In this document: positions 10,931-21,754 of the stretch, piece after piece
How the letters are laid out: every line of letters begins with the position of its first letter
Position numbering within the stretch: position 1 is the first letter of the stretch
Source: Bactericera cockerelli
Lineage: Eukaryota; Arthropoda; Insecta; Hemiptera; Triozidae
Assembly: GCA_024516035.1 (NCBI GenBank)
Contig: CM044967.1
Coordinates: forward strand, 18,326,810-18,390,809
DNA: 64,000 nucleotides
Direction of reading: 5' to 3'
Program-made: the position numbers and the translations under genes
The notes under the pieces: generated by a model
What the model was told of the DNA's origin: nothing
The model's database searches: none
What the model saw: only the letters and a program-made list of their open reading frames with translations

Positions 10931-11050
10931 AAGGTCAGTATTTTCTCCATTCATCCGAGCTCAGCGATGGCTCGAACACCATCGCGAGTGATCTTTCGGG
11001 GGGAAGTCCCCACCGAAAAAGTATTATTCCATCGGGGGAAAAAAAACAAA

Positions 11051-11170
11051 AGCTTAGTATTAATGCTTCTTAAGGTCAGTATTAATGTTTATTAAGGTCA
11101 GCATTAATGCTTATTAAGGTCGGTATTATTACTTATTAAGGTCGGTATTAAAGCTTATTAACTTATTAAG
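11051..11170. repeat. 22-bp tandem repeat, ~5 copies
   Basis: Diverged repeats of cttattaaggtcagtattaa plus two bases. Upstream, 10990-11010 contains a GC-rich hairpin, tttcgggggg / ccccaccgaaa. Confidence 0.75.
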
Positions 11171-11482
11171 ATGATACAAATAAAGGTAATCATTATTATT
11201 ATTCTCACTGGCCTATGTTACAAAGACGACTTTTTTTCCGAGATACACCACTGAACAATATGTTTCAAAAATTGACAACCGGAGCGTTTAAATTACTTTC
11301 TGGGGGTAAGGAACGTTTTTTTGTCATGTTTTAATTTTTTCAGCCTCACCCACACGGAACGCGAGTTGCAGATCTTGAAAACAATCCATTAGTGTGTTGT
11401 TCTGTTGTTCTTCTCCCGAAAATATGGTAAATACTACAGGGTGTTACTCAAATGTACGTAGCCACTTCTTTGACTTCTATGT

Positions 11483-11697
11483 GTCTGGCTGTGGGACGTT
11501 AAACAGGGAGAAGACCAGTGTCTCGCTAGAGGACTATAACAGAGAACATTTCTTATAAAGAATAAGCCCAAGTCCTCACGATGGTTGATCGGACATAGAA
11601 ATATGTGGTTCAGGACGAGCCAACTTTGAAATAAAGTTGCCTGGAGACCATCATTCCCCCCTCCAGCTGTAGCCAAGCTGGCTACAACAACAACAAC
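11483..11697 (+). mobile_element. K retroposon, internal deletion
   Basis: Head ctggctgtgggacgttaaac and the agaagaccagtgtctcgcta block, then the body with agtcctcacgatggttgatc and aagctggctacaacaacaac at the 3' tail. Roughly 50 bases of the central region found in the 31.0-kb copy are missing. Confidence 0.85.
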
Positions 11698-11699
11698 TT

Positions 11700-12350
11700 G
11701 ACTTTTATCGGTTAATTTTTCTGTTTTCTGATACAGTCGATACTTTGTGCAAACATAAACCAAAATCTCGCCTTACAAATCAAAAACCAAAATCTTGCCT
11801 TAAAAAATCAAAAACCAAAATTTAGCCTTATAAAATCAAAAGAAACTGTTTAGATATTTCATTAGTATACAAGCTAATCCATTTAAAAACACCCAAGAAA
11901 TACAAACGCATTACTTCCAAAACACATAAAAAGACTTATGGGTACTTATGATCAGTATGAGTATAGATAGAAAAGTGAGAAGTTGTATTAAAAGCATTAT
12001 TTGGTACATTGGTAGAAACTTTAGAAACAGACTGTATACGAAAGTTACTCTTAAATAACATATTTATTTGAATAACATAATAATGTACGAATCGTTTTCG
12101 AGAACTTACTTCGCTCTTTTTGATAAAGCTTCAGTGAAATATGTCTGCTATATGTATATGAATTTGTAAGATTTATCATTCAGTCCGGAATGACACAACT
12201 CATAAGTATAGGGGTGGTATGCTAATTTCTCAATACAATTCTCAGCATGCAAGAATGAGACTAAAGAGTCCCTTTCCTAACACAACCACCTTAACACAAC
12301 ACAACAATTTCATTGAGTGGAATTGAAATTATTTTATTGTTTGATTAAGT
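11700..12350. other. AT-rich region, minor repeats only
   Basis: A short tandem of accaaaat(c/t) with ttgcctta variants at 11760-11840, and an HHR-L spacer fragment (complement of aacttctcacttttct) at about 11967-11984. No gene recognised. Confidence 0.5.
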
Positions 12351-12352
12351 TT

Positions 12353-12401
12353 CATATTTGTGTTGATCACAATTTTAATGTGATATCACAACTATTCAAA
12401 C
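12353..12401 (-). mobile_element. SINE-A tail fragment
   Basis: tcatatttgtgttgatcac and gatatcacaactattcaaac match only the 3' part of SINE-A. The head is absent. Confidence 0.6.
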
Positions 12402-12962
12402 TGATGATTATTGGTGGATTCCAAAAGTCGAATTTCATTCGACAAATGGTTTTCCTGGTAGAATTTCATTTCTCGCATACAAAACTTTCGATTGGGAGGT
12501 CAAGGTGACAATGTTAAAAAATTGACATAAACCTGAGTATTTTGACAAAATGGAATTTTTGTCAAATATGGCCTCAACGAAATTGTGCAAAAATTTAATT
12601 AAGGACAAGGAATTCGATTTTTTTTACTTTTTATTGAAACGGGAGATACCCATTTTACAAGTGTCCCTAACCTATCTAAAATCTAAAACTAAAGCTTAAA
12701 ATTGATAGACCTATAGGTAGTAAAATGAAAAAAAAAGACACATAAAAAAGATAGATAAAACAAGTTAGGATTAACGTATAATGTCCTGAAATCTGTCAAT
12801 CAGATAGAATGACACCTACTAACAGGAAGGCAATATAGAAAAGTATAAGTAATGAACGTATATAGGCAGGCACCCTCGGAAAATGCATCAAGCCATGCTC
12901 GGCCAAGCAATAGTTGACACTGCACAATCTCCTTTTTACTTTCCTTTTCACTTTCCTTTTCA

Positions 12963-13055
12963 TTCTTCCTAGGGGTCCACTCATACCTCGTGAGGAAAAA
13001 TGAGTAGCTGCTTTAATGTGAGCAGCGACCAGTGGCGGAATTATAGGCAAAAATA
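12963..13055 (+). mobile_element. SINE-J body fragment
   Basis: ggggtccactcatacctcgt, gaggaaaaatgagta and cgaccagtggcgg also occur in the SINE-J copy at 49.57-49.65 kb. The tRNA head is missing. The sequence runs into the left end of the inverted-repeat element that starts near 13075. Confidence 0.6.
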
Positions 13056-13124
13056 AGAGATTAGGATATTAAAAGATATCGACACCCTCAGAGCAATAGG
13101 TGCTATCTGACAATTTTGTGAAAA

Positions 13125-13400
13125 ATGAGTTATGCATATTGCCGGATTCGGCATTTGAAGGCGCATCCAGTGGTAACAACAGATTTTTTAAATAAACGAG
13201 GGAAAATATTTAAATCGCGAAAAACAAAATCCGCTAAGTGGGACGCACTTTTATTCAACGGCAAAAAGAGCCAAGTGCTCAGACGTGTATTGAAAAGCAT
13301 AGGAGGAGGAGCTCTGCTAGTAAGAGGTAAAATAAAATGTATTTATTTTATGTTATTGAATGAAAACATATTTTTCAAAGTAGTAGATTTATTAATTTAA
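13125..13400 (+). CDS. Hypothetical 91-residue reading frame in the inverted-repeat element
   Basis: A 91-codon frame starting MSYAYCRIRH, rich in Lys and Arg over its first 65 residues (for example KSRKTKSAKW), becoming AT-rich and hydrophobic afterwards. A possible splice donor, gaggtaaaat, lies at about 13324 where the composition changes, so the real coding part, if any, could be a first exon ending there. It sits just inside the left terminal repeat. I recognise no domain and it could be a chance frame. Confidence 0.25.
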   Translation: MSYAYCRIRHLKAHPVVTTDFLNKRGKIFKSRKTKSAKWDALLFNGKKSQVLRRVLKSIGGGALLVRGKIKCIYFMLLNENIFFKVVDLLI

Positions 13401-13876
13401 AGACATTTATTTACATAGAACATTTATTAAATAAATATGATAATTATTCTTATAACATTAATTAACATTTTAATTGACCTCTGCAGATATCACAAATTGC
13501 ATGTTTGTATGAACATTTAAATTTTGTAGATAGCAGTCAACAAAAGGGCTGCTCAAGTAGATAGCACATATTAAAGTTGAAAATGAGGTGGTGAATTAAT
13601 ATATTTGGTAAGATTCTCCATATCTTTCTGCAGATGGCAGATATTGAAGTGACTGTCACTTCATGATGACATTAAACTCTATGATTAATGACATTGTTAT
13701 CACAGCTATTCGCGGTTCTTGTCGCATAATTCATAACCACCTATACAAACCATCCTGAAATATAACCATTGTCATTGTCTACTTAAAAACACAATTAAGA
13801 AGAGTACTGTGTCCTATGGCAAGCATCGATAGTGATGTCAGTTGTTTGTAAATAAATTTACTTTCTTTCTCTCTAT

Positions 13877-14640
13877 AAGGCTTTGAGAAGCAGTTGGGGT
13901 TTTGAATGCCACCTCTGAACTATCTCTACAAGAGAGTATAGTTGAGGTTGTTGGCATCTCCTGTCTCTTCTGCTCCATTAGCTTCTCACCCTGATGCTCT
14001 TAAGTGGTTTCTGCTGAACGAGTCTTCTTTTTGGTGCTTTTTTACTGGAAAGTGGCTCTACAGATTTGAGCAGCCATTCAAAACCGCCTTCCAGCAGCTC
14101 CTGACAGTTTAAAAAAGATCTCTTTATTTTGACGCTTTTCAGCAGCTTCTGAGAGACTGCATTTTTGGTCTTGAGCAATGTTCATTTGTTTAGACGGTAG
14201 TTGAGGCTACAGTGGCCTGTTGAAAAGCCAGTAAGGATTCCTCTTTGCTCGGACAGAGCATTTCTTTTGCTTATTTGGGCGATTAAGTTAGGAACATTTT
14301 CGCCTGCCTGTGGCCAGGACTCATTTGGGAAGTTCTTCAGAATTACTCCCACTTTCAAAGACTTCAGGGCGTTTATAAAGCTTTGAGAAGCAGTTGGGGT
14401 TTTGAATGCCACCTTTGAACTATCTCTACAAGAGAGTATAGTTGAGGTTGTTGGCATCTTCTGCCTCTTCTGCTCCATTAGCTTCTCCCCTGATGCTCTG
14501 AAGTGGTTTCTTCTGAACGAGCCTTCTTTTTACTGGAAAGTGGCTCTACAGCTTTGGGCAGCCATTCAAACCGCCTTCCAGCAGCTCTTGAGAGTTTTAT
14601 AAAAATCTCTTTTATGAAGCTTTTCAACAGCTTCTGAGAG
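13877..14640. repeat. ~270-bp direct duplication with spacer
   Basis: gctttgagaagcagttgggg begins both copies (about 13880 and 14380). They run in parallel through agagagtatagttgaggttg, ctccattagcttctc and ttactggaaagtggctctac to agcagctc. Short minus-strand frames cross both copies, with residues such as SSKKAPKRR and LLKSVEPL. I recognise no family, so I treat them as possible remnants only. Confidence 0.7.
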
Positions 14641-14725
14641 ATGTTCCTGTTAATCGCCTTTTACGACAGGGGGGACAGCCTGTGGTCTTATTCTTAGCCG
14701 AGAGCCACACGGACGTACTGTCATT
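14640..14725 (+). mobile_element. Possible LINE 3'-UTR fragment
   Basis: gttaatcgccttttacgaca followed by a G run and agccgagagccacacgg resembles a block common at the 3' ends of insect non-LTR retrotransposons. This is from memory of the motif, without alignment. Confidence 0.4.
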
Positions 14726-14863
14726 ATTTACTCCTAGGTTAAGCTATAGTTAGCAATTTCACTGAGAAAATAGCAAGGCTAGGTATCCCATTATTTTATT
14801 TATTTTTTTACAATTTTAATTTTTTGTTCTTGTATAAAATTATACTTAGTAACTAAACGAGTT

Positions 14864-15087
14864 CCCGCCAGCGTCGATGGCGCGTTGAATGCACCGGTTC
14901 TCGTTGGATCACCGAAGTTAAGCAACGTTCAGCGAGGTGAAGACTTCGTGATGCTGGCATTCCGGCCCAACCCAGGCTGGGTGAGGTTAATGTGGGTAGC
15001 AGGTTTGTGAGTTTCCTGCGAATGGAGGGTAACACCCCCGTTGTGATATGACCATGCAGTTGAAAGCGACGTTAAAAACAAAAAAAA
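14864..15087 (+). mobile_element. SINE-F, full-length 5S rRNA-derived SINE
   Basis: Begins with a 5S rRNA-like head (gccagcgtcgatggcgcg, accggttctcgttggatcac, gaagttaagcaacgttcagc), which in 5S genes holds the box A internal promoter. The box C region is reduced to gtgaagacttcgtga. The central domain aacccaggctgggtgaggtt follows, then gaatggagggtaa and a tail agcgacgttaaaaac with a poly-A run. The 9-bp repeat aaacgagtt at 14855-14863 and 15088-15096 is the target duplication. Other copies: 6.9, 18.6, 24.3, 56.9 kb. Confidence 0.9.
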
Positions 15088-15783
15088 AAACGAGTTACCT
15101 ATCGTATATTTTTATAATAAAGTTAGATAATAGACACAGAACATAAGTGAAATTTTGTTTAATTAGTATTTTTGTTTTAATTTTAAGCCTTTTATACTTC
15201 TCCAATAAATTGTTTTAAAATTAAAAAAGTGAGTTTATCAATCAAAAGGTTTTTTTTTCATTTTATTTACAGGCAATACAAAATAAAAACGCTAAATGAG
15301 GTAAAATATGGACGCTAATTCTTCTAAGATAGAACCATAAAGTGCTATATGTAGACAAATAAATTGCAATACCTACCAACTACAGCATTAAAGTTTATAA
15401 TGAAGAAAAAAAGTGGGCACCAATCTGCTATCTACAATGCAATATTAGTGAAATTGTGCTATCTACTACTTATCTGCGTGCAATATCTGCTATGTGCCGT
15501 ACTTCCTGTCCTGATCATTTTAAGAAAAAATAAATTGGAAAATTAGTATTTTGTGGTCTATAGTGTATTAAAAGGACAAAAAAAATCTTTAAATAATTAA
15601 TATGAATCTTTAAAACGTTTTTTGTCTCTCCTGTAAAATTTGCTATTGCGCAGATAGCACCTATTGCTCTGAGGGTGTCGATATGGAAAAGTCCTATAAT
15701 TCTGCGCTACCTACTAAAAATTGTGATATATAAACACAAAAAAAACATATTTATTTAATTATTATTTTCCTAGGTATGGAAGA

Positions 15784-15967
15784 GAACCTCCGTAGATCAG
15801 TGCTTAAGAGCAATGGTTGCTGATCCGCAGGATGCGGGTTCGAATCCCCGTCGGAGCGGAAAATTCTGACCGAGTTTTTCCGTTTCCGGAATGGCATGGT
15901 TGTATTGGTTGTAAAGGTAAAGTGCCCTGAAGGAATGCTACTGCTGAGGGGAGTGAAGAACATAAGT
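15784..15967 (+). mobile_element. SINE-I copy
   Basis: tRNA-like head with acctccgtagatcagtgctt and the B box in gcgggttcgaatccccgtc, followed by tgaccgagtttttccgtttc and ggaatggcatggttgta. A minus-strand relative at 29.57 kb shares both head and body. Confidence 0.75.
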
Positions 15968-15968
15968 T

Positions 15969-15995
15969 GAAAGTTGGCTCGTTCTGAACCATATA
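15969..15995 (-). mobile_element. K fragment, left of foldback insertion
   Basis: aaagttggctcgttctgaac is K body. It is cut by the TA-flanked foldback element at 15996 and resumes at 18379. Confidence 0.75.
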
Positions 15996-18358
15996 CAGTA
16001 TGTTTCAGAAAAGGTGGCCACCCCCTCGTAACTTTTGAACGCGACGGAATTTTTCAATTCTGTAAAGTCCTAGGTATAGGAAGTGCCCTATGGTCCATCC
16101 TGTGGTCATGTTTATTTTTGGCCCCGGTCGGCCCTTCCGGCTTTTAGGCCATATTTTTTCATTTTTCTCGCGAATTTTAAATGAAATGCTATATTTTTTA
16201 TTCCTGTTAATTAAATTCCAAGTTAGGCTGAGTATAATGAGCTTTTAAAATTTTCAAAAACCTTATCAGGGGCGGAGCTAGTAGGGTGTAAGTTTCAAAA
16301 TTATTACACCCTGTATTTCAGCGTTAGTTAGATTTTTTAGTACTTTTTTATGTTCATGGGTTCAAAATATTGTTTTACACCATATGAAATCAAAAAAATA
16401 TTCTTGTTTACTTCTAATCAGGGTCATAGTAAGGTTTTTGTAAAAGTACTTTTTTTCTCACGTCAATTTTTCCTTAAATTAATGGTGTTCTCGAAATTGG
16501 CATTTTTAAAATCATAAAAAAAGCCATTTAACCTGCTAGTTTCTTCACGACAGTGTCCGGTAAAGTGGGTGAATTTCGTATTGGATTTTTTTTGTTGTTG
16601 AGGAAACACAATTGGCATAGAAAATAAATAATATCTAATAAGGGAATATTACTTCAATGAACATAACTAAATGCGAAATTAAATGAAAATTATTTCTTCT
16701 AAATCAGTGCCGGATATTTTTTTTCTCTCTCTCTTTCTCTCTCTCTTTTCGCCTCTTTAAAATAATTGAATTGGTTTAATTTTCACCCTCAAGAGTTTGG
16801 TACTTGACCTGGTCTTTTTTTCTCTTAAATTTCGAGATAATTAGATTTTTATTTAGAGACCTGGTATTCATTACTAGCAACACCAGTATGATTTTTAGAG
16901 AAAAAAAAATATCCGGCACTGATTTAGAAGAAGTAATTTTCATTTAATTTCACATTTAGTTATGTTCATTGAAGTAATATTCCCTTATTAGATATTATTT
17001 ATTTTCTATGCCAATTATGTTTCCTCAACAACAAAAAAAAACACTGCCAATTATGGACACAATACTTCCTCGTGATTGTTTCACATTGTGTACTCGTGCG
17101 AATTTTGAGTTTTTATACTAAATTACTTGTATCTTCAAAACGGCTGAACCGATTTTCTTCAAATTTATTTTATATGGTAGAAAACCGTTTTTTCTACATT
17201 CTAAATTCTACAAAAAATTCTGTATCGGCAAGTCGTGGTTCTTATTTTTTGACTTTATTGTCTAAAATTTCGGAATTTCTTAAATATCAGAGTCAAATTA
17301 TAAATAATTAAAAAGAAAATATAAAAAACCTGTGTAAAACAATAATATGCATATACATACAAAATTTCATTAAAATCGGGTGTACCGTTCACGAGATATA
17401 AGCATTTAAGTAAAAAGTTAGTGGTCAGGCGCATGGTCTCTTTCACCCAGAGCCGCTAGTACGAATTCGATGAATTTAAAATGGGACCATCTACAGAATG
17501 TCTCCTAGATGTGTACAAAATTTCATAAAAATCGGTCGAGTAGTTTCCGAGATTTGCGCGTTACAAGGAATCATTTTAACAGACCGACAGACAGATAGAC
17601 AGACCGACAGACGGACACAAAACCAAATTTGCTCAGGAGGTTATGAAACGTCCAGAAATATGAAAAAAATTGAAATCGGAGCAAAAAAAAAAAAATCCAA
17701 TACGAAATTCACCCACTTTACCGGACACTGTCGTGAAGAAACTAGCAGGTTAAATGGCTTTTTTTATGATTTTAATCGCTTCTTCGTTAAGTTTTCTTTC
17801 GATTTCAAGCATAAAAAACATATGTCACTGCAGACTTTCACCTCTAAAAATGCCAATTTCGAGAACACCATTAATTTACGGAAAAATTAACGTGAGAAAA
17901 AAAGTACTTTTACAAAAACCTTACTATGACCCTGATTAGAAGTGAACAAGAATATTTTTTTGATTTCATATGGTGTAAAACAATATTTTGAACCCATGAA
18001 CATAAAAAAAGTACTAAAAAATCTAACTAACGCTGAAATACAGGGTGTAACAATTTTGAAACTTACACCCTACTAGCTCCGCCCCTGATAAGGTTTTTGA
18101 AAATTTTAAAAGCTCATTATACTCAGCCTAACTTGGAATTTAATTAACAGGAATAAAAAATATAGCATTCTATTTAAAATTCGCGAGAAAAATGAAAAAA
18201 TATGGCCTAAAAGCCGGAAGGGCCAACCGGGGCCAAAAATAAATATGACCACAGGATGGGCCATAGGGCACTTCCTATACCTAGGACTTTACAGAATTGA
18301 AAAATTCCGTCGCGTTCAAAAGTTACGAGGGGGTGGCCACCTTTTCTGAAACATACTG
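15996..18358. mobile_element. 2.36-kb TA-flanked foldback element with nested hairpin
   Basis: Outer arms 15996-~16588 and ~17690-18358 are inverted copies beginning cagtatgtttcagaaaaggt, flanked on both sides by TA. The right arm has ~80 bp (about 17765-17855) missing from the left arm. Immediately inside, 16583-16717 and 16900-17042 form a second inverted pair (ggcatagaaaataaataata, cttctaaatcagtgccggat). The remaining unique part, 17043-17690, contains three variants of an aaaatttcat(n)aaaatcgg block and a gacagacagatagacagacc run, a signature found in many arthropod transposons. I see no transposase. The TA target suggests a Tc1/mariner-like or similar integration chemistry. Confidence 0.85.
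16583..17042. repeat. Inner inverted repeat of the foldback element
   Basis: Arms of about 130 bp, with only a few differences, separated by ~180 bp that begins with a CT-rich run. The arm ends atcagtgccggatatt resemble a hAT-type end, so this may be an independent element nested between the outer arms. Confidence 0.8.
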
Positions 18359-18378
18359 TATATACAATTATACATGTA

Positions 18379-18533
18379 TATTTCTATGTGCGACCAAGCA
18401 CCGTTAGAACTTGGGGTATTTTGTTTATAAGCCATTAAACCCTTGGGAAACTGAAAACTAGCCTGTCTTGTTAGGGACGTTAGGGTTGGCTTTTCCGTTC
18501 TCTGATGGTCATAGTCCTATAGCAAGACACTAA
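18379..18533 (-). mobile_element. K fragment, right of foldback insertion
   Basis: tatttctatgtgcgaccaag through ggttggcttttccgttctct to ctatagcaagacac continues the K body interrupted at 15.995 kb. Confidence 0.75.
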
Positions 18534-18596
18534 AAATCTTCTTCTTCGATATTACCATTTACCAAAACTATACTTGGTGTCTTTTTTTTACTAGAG

Positions 18597-18805
18597 TTTA
18601 ACGTCGTTTTTCAACTGCATGGTCATACACCAGGGGGGTTTAACCCTTCATTCGCAGGAAACTTACAAACCTGCTACCCACATTGACCTCACCCAGCCTG
18701 GGTTGGGCCGGAACGTCAACATCACGAAGTCTTCACCTCGCTGGACATTGCTTAACTTCGGTGATCCTACGAGAACCGGTGCATTCAACACGCCATCGAC
18801 GCTGA
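18597..18805 (-). mobile_element. SINE-F, near full length
   Basis: On the minus strand: gtcagcgtcgatggcgtgtt, gaagttaagcaatgtccagc, central domain, gaatgaagggttaa, then the gaaaaacgacgttaaac tail. Box C is deleted as in the 14.9-kb copy. Confidence 0.85.
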
Positions 18806-19057
18806 CAATAGATAAACGTTCAATCGCGACCATTGTTCATCCTAACAAAAGAAAATCACACGAGGAGAAAAAGTGTAAACTACGTTGAACAGAGTGAAAA
18901 ATGATGTCTTTGAAATTACATATTAGGAGGGCTTAAGAAAAAAATATTGGAGATTTTTCCGGAAAACCCTTGTACATTCTTTTCCACGATGAAGCGACGT
19001 TTGAAATATTTATTTGTCAAACATTATTATGAAATGCCTTGACTTTCTCTTTCCCGT

Positions 19058-19185
19058 TTATAAATTAGGTTTCCCAACAGTTGATCGTTAAAAGTGTAAG
19101 GCGTTAAAAGGAGTCAAATGTTAAATGACTTTTTCATCCTATCCCCATTTATAAAATTAGGTTTCTTAACAGTTCATCGTTAAAT
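19058..19185. repeat. Diverged ~92-bp tandem duplication
   Basis: tttataaattaggtttccca and gttgatcgttaaa recur about 92 bp downstream as tttataaaattaggtttctt and gttcatcgttaaa. Confidence 0.6.
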
Positions 19186-19339
19186 GGATAATGTACTAAA
19201 ACCTTCCTAGATTGTAAGTATGAGATTAGGTTAGGTTGTAAGTATAAAGTATTATGTATATACATAATTATAATACTTTCTCATTTAAAATTAGTACATA
19301 TTTTATAGAACTTTATCATATCAGTCCTTTTCCTAAATT

Positions 19340-19461
19340 AGGGGCGACATTAATAGACGACATTAATCGATAACTTAAGTAATTGCTTAGCATCGCTTTT
19401 CCCTTAGACTGTACGAAATCCGACACTTAGCGCCACAGAGATATCACAAAAACGTCTATTG
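19340..19461 (-). mobile_element. MITE-1 copy, right end truncated
   Basis: Carries ggcgacattaatagacga, tcgataacttaagtaattgc and cttagcgccacagagatatc in MITE-1 order. The ~100 bp preceding it (actttctcatttaaaatta, tatcagtccttttcctaaat) also precede the MITE-1 at 22.76 kb. Confidence 0.8.
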
Positions 19462-19523
19462 ACCAGGTAAAGTGTAAATATTTATTTTAAATAAAATTCG
19501 ACCTTGACAATTATTCTTTCAAG

Positions 19524-19650
19524 AGACATCTGAAGGCACATGCGCACAGGCGCTTCAAACAAACGTCTCTGCATAACAAAATCAGCTAAAGGGACAAATG
19601 ACCCAGGCATCCCTACAGTGAGGACTCTGCATACCACCCTGAGTCTAAGA
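19524..19650 (+). repeat. Dispersed repeat Q, copy 1
   Basis: acatgcgcacaggcgcttca, acaaacgtctctgcataaca and ggcatccctacagtgaggac recur in inverted orientation at 55.92-56.04 kb. No terminal repeats or coding frame are apparent. Confidence 0.7.
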
Positions 19651-20189
19651 GAGACAGCGCGAATGATCGATAAATTTTCTTGGGTCAGTTATTGTTTGCA
19701 ATTGATTCTTCGATCCCTTATTGGGAGTGTAGGCTACTAAACAAAAAAAAAATGTTGGTTCCAGATTCTCGCCAAGTAAACATGTGTGCCATGTTTCTAC
19801 CTTGTTATATCTGCACATAGTTTCTTGAAGAAGAATGAAGTTAAGTTAAACAGAAGGGGAGAGGAAATAATGACATACGAACATAATGATAGAGGATACA
19901 CTGACAGCAATTGGTGAAGGAAGGGGAGAAAGCTGTTCTGAAATCAAGGGGCTTTCCAGGCAGTGGAATATCCCAAACTCCTGGACAAAAGAAAAATAAT
20001 GCTAACATAGTGGTGCTTAACTGTTTACATGTATTATTACTATTATTATTCAATTCTTAATTAATAGGACATAATATGTACAAACAAGTCCTACTGATAC
20101 ATATTAAAATACAAAATTGAGAACAATATAAATAACATAATATATACAGATGTCCTAACATGTAGTTCAACTTCTCACTTTTCTGATAT

Positions 20190-21320
20190 GAAGATAATCT
20201 GAATCGGGTAAAATTTCAATGTCCACGATGACTTTCAATGCCAACACACGTTTTGGGATCCCCAAAGTCTTATTCCAAAGTTTCAAATCACTTCCTCTAG
20301 CAGGGAATAATGTTCAGTATTGTTCACAAGACTTGAACTTAGCATTCATCTGATATCTCCTTTTACCGTGGAATATGTTAACGAAAGAGACTTAAATTAT
20401 TTTCTCTGTTTGTTTGTTTTTTTAGTTTTTTTCAGGGGGTATAATATCAATGACCACAAACTTCTGTAGTAGAAAGACTACATCCTGAATATAATGTACT
20501 TTGGTTAAGAATGGTTGGATTATAGTTTGTATGCATCACCGCTACGGTAAGGACCAACATAAATCTTTCTTCATTCAATGTACAAACTTCTGGTGCTGTT
20601 TCTATGGCCGCGATAACATCTCGGAACCTTTTTTATCTTCTCTTAACGTTTCCTTTTATTGCACGGGTAAACTATCCGGTGATAACCATCTCATAATGTA
20701 TTTAGAGAAAGAAGTCCAGAAAAGTGTTAAGATTGAAAGGAAGGAGACTTGATAATAATGCTGTGACTTTTATATTTCTTTATTAAAAACGCCACGGAGA
20801 AAAAAATACTTGTGGTCGTGGTGTGTTGAAAAAGGAACACATTTAGAGCTATCAACAGATATTTTTATTGTTTTGCAGCCCATTTTTCAGAGGTTTATTG
20901 CCCGGACTATCCACCGTTTCAACGGATGAGGAGATATGAGGGCTATGGGTTTGTGTTTCAGCTGCGAAGACAGTGCTGATAATGTGAATTTATGTGTCTT
21001 TGTGTTATTCTATTACAAGTGTATTAGTATCACAGGCGTTACAGAGAATGGTTTATCTTGTCTCTTCTCTTCAGGTGACAGGAGTGAGAAATTAATAAGA
21101 AGAAATGTTGATAGCACTGATATGCTTTATGATAAAAAATTAAGTTATTATAACTGCAGTCTGAGCTAGCTGAGTATATTACAAATTTTTGTGAACATAA
21201 ACATCAACAGTATCAACACTAGTCAACAGGTATCAAAAATCGTGTAAGACTCAGACAAACGAGCCCATAATTATTAACTGGAATAGGTAGTTGGTTTTGT
21301 TACATCAATTTGTGACTTTT
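20190..21320. other. Unique-looking region without a supported gene
   Basis: Two short frames of 77-83 codons (about 20501-20752 and 20936-21169) are open but carry no motif I recognise and no supporting splice structure. An HHR-L spacer fragment (aacttctcacttttctgat) lies at 20168-20187. I see nothing else. Confidence 0.4.
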
Positions 21321-21327
21321 GTTTCAG

Positions 21328-21468
21328 CTGACTTCAGTAGCTTGATAGATAAGGCGGCGCACTTGTAACCTGGAGGTCGGTGGTTCAAGTCCCAAGTTCA
21401 GCAAAGATTTAGTAAAGCTAGTTTGAGTAGTTGTGATATCACGAAAGTGATTAACACAAATATTATAA
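21328..21468 (+). mobile_element. SINE-A, full length
   Basis: ctgacttcagtagcttgata, ggtggttcaagtcccaagtt, tatcacgaaagtgattaaca. All SINE-A modules are present. Confidence 0.85.
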
Positions 21469-21754
21469 ACTGTTTTTTTGTTTCATCAAGTTTTATACTA
21501 CGTTTATGTATTAATATTATAGAAAGTTCCGTTGTGTATCAAGAGGATGATCTAATGCTTTCACTTACCGCCAAACAACGGCATTTTTAAAAGGATTTTT
21601 TTGAAGTAACTTGTCTCTTTGACAACTAAATAATACCTATAAGTAATAATGAGAAAAAAGGAGCAGTGCATGAAAATAAAGGAAAATTGAGAAGAATGCT
21701 TAGTTACTGAAGAAAGTTGTGTAATGTTTTTATTTTAGTTTTTAAAGATGTGTG

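Larger units (their letters stand above)
13075..15684. mobile_element. 2.6-kb inverted-repeat element, unclassified
   Basis: A 34-bp terminal repeat (gatatcgacaccctcagagc, then aataggtgctatct) at 13075-13109 is matched in inverted orientation at 15651-15684. A partial match of ggaattatagg just outside both ends may extend the repeat. Inside both ends there are several agatagca/tgctatct motifs (near 13526, 13556, 15427, 15457), like the subterminal binding sites of some DNA transposons. The interior holds an internal duplication, a LINE-like tail and a SINE-F. I see no intact transposase and cannot name the superfamily. Confidence 0.6.

Noticed and set aside
17498..17890. A 130-codon frame with TDRQTDRQTDRRT
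   Set aside because: This is the translated cagacagatagacag run in the foldback element, a well-known noncoding transposon signature.
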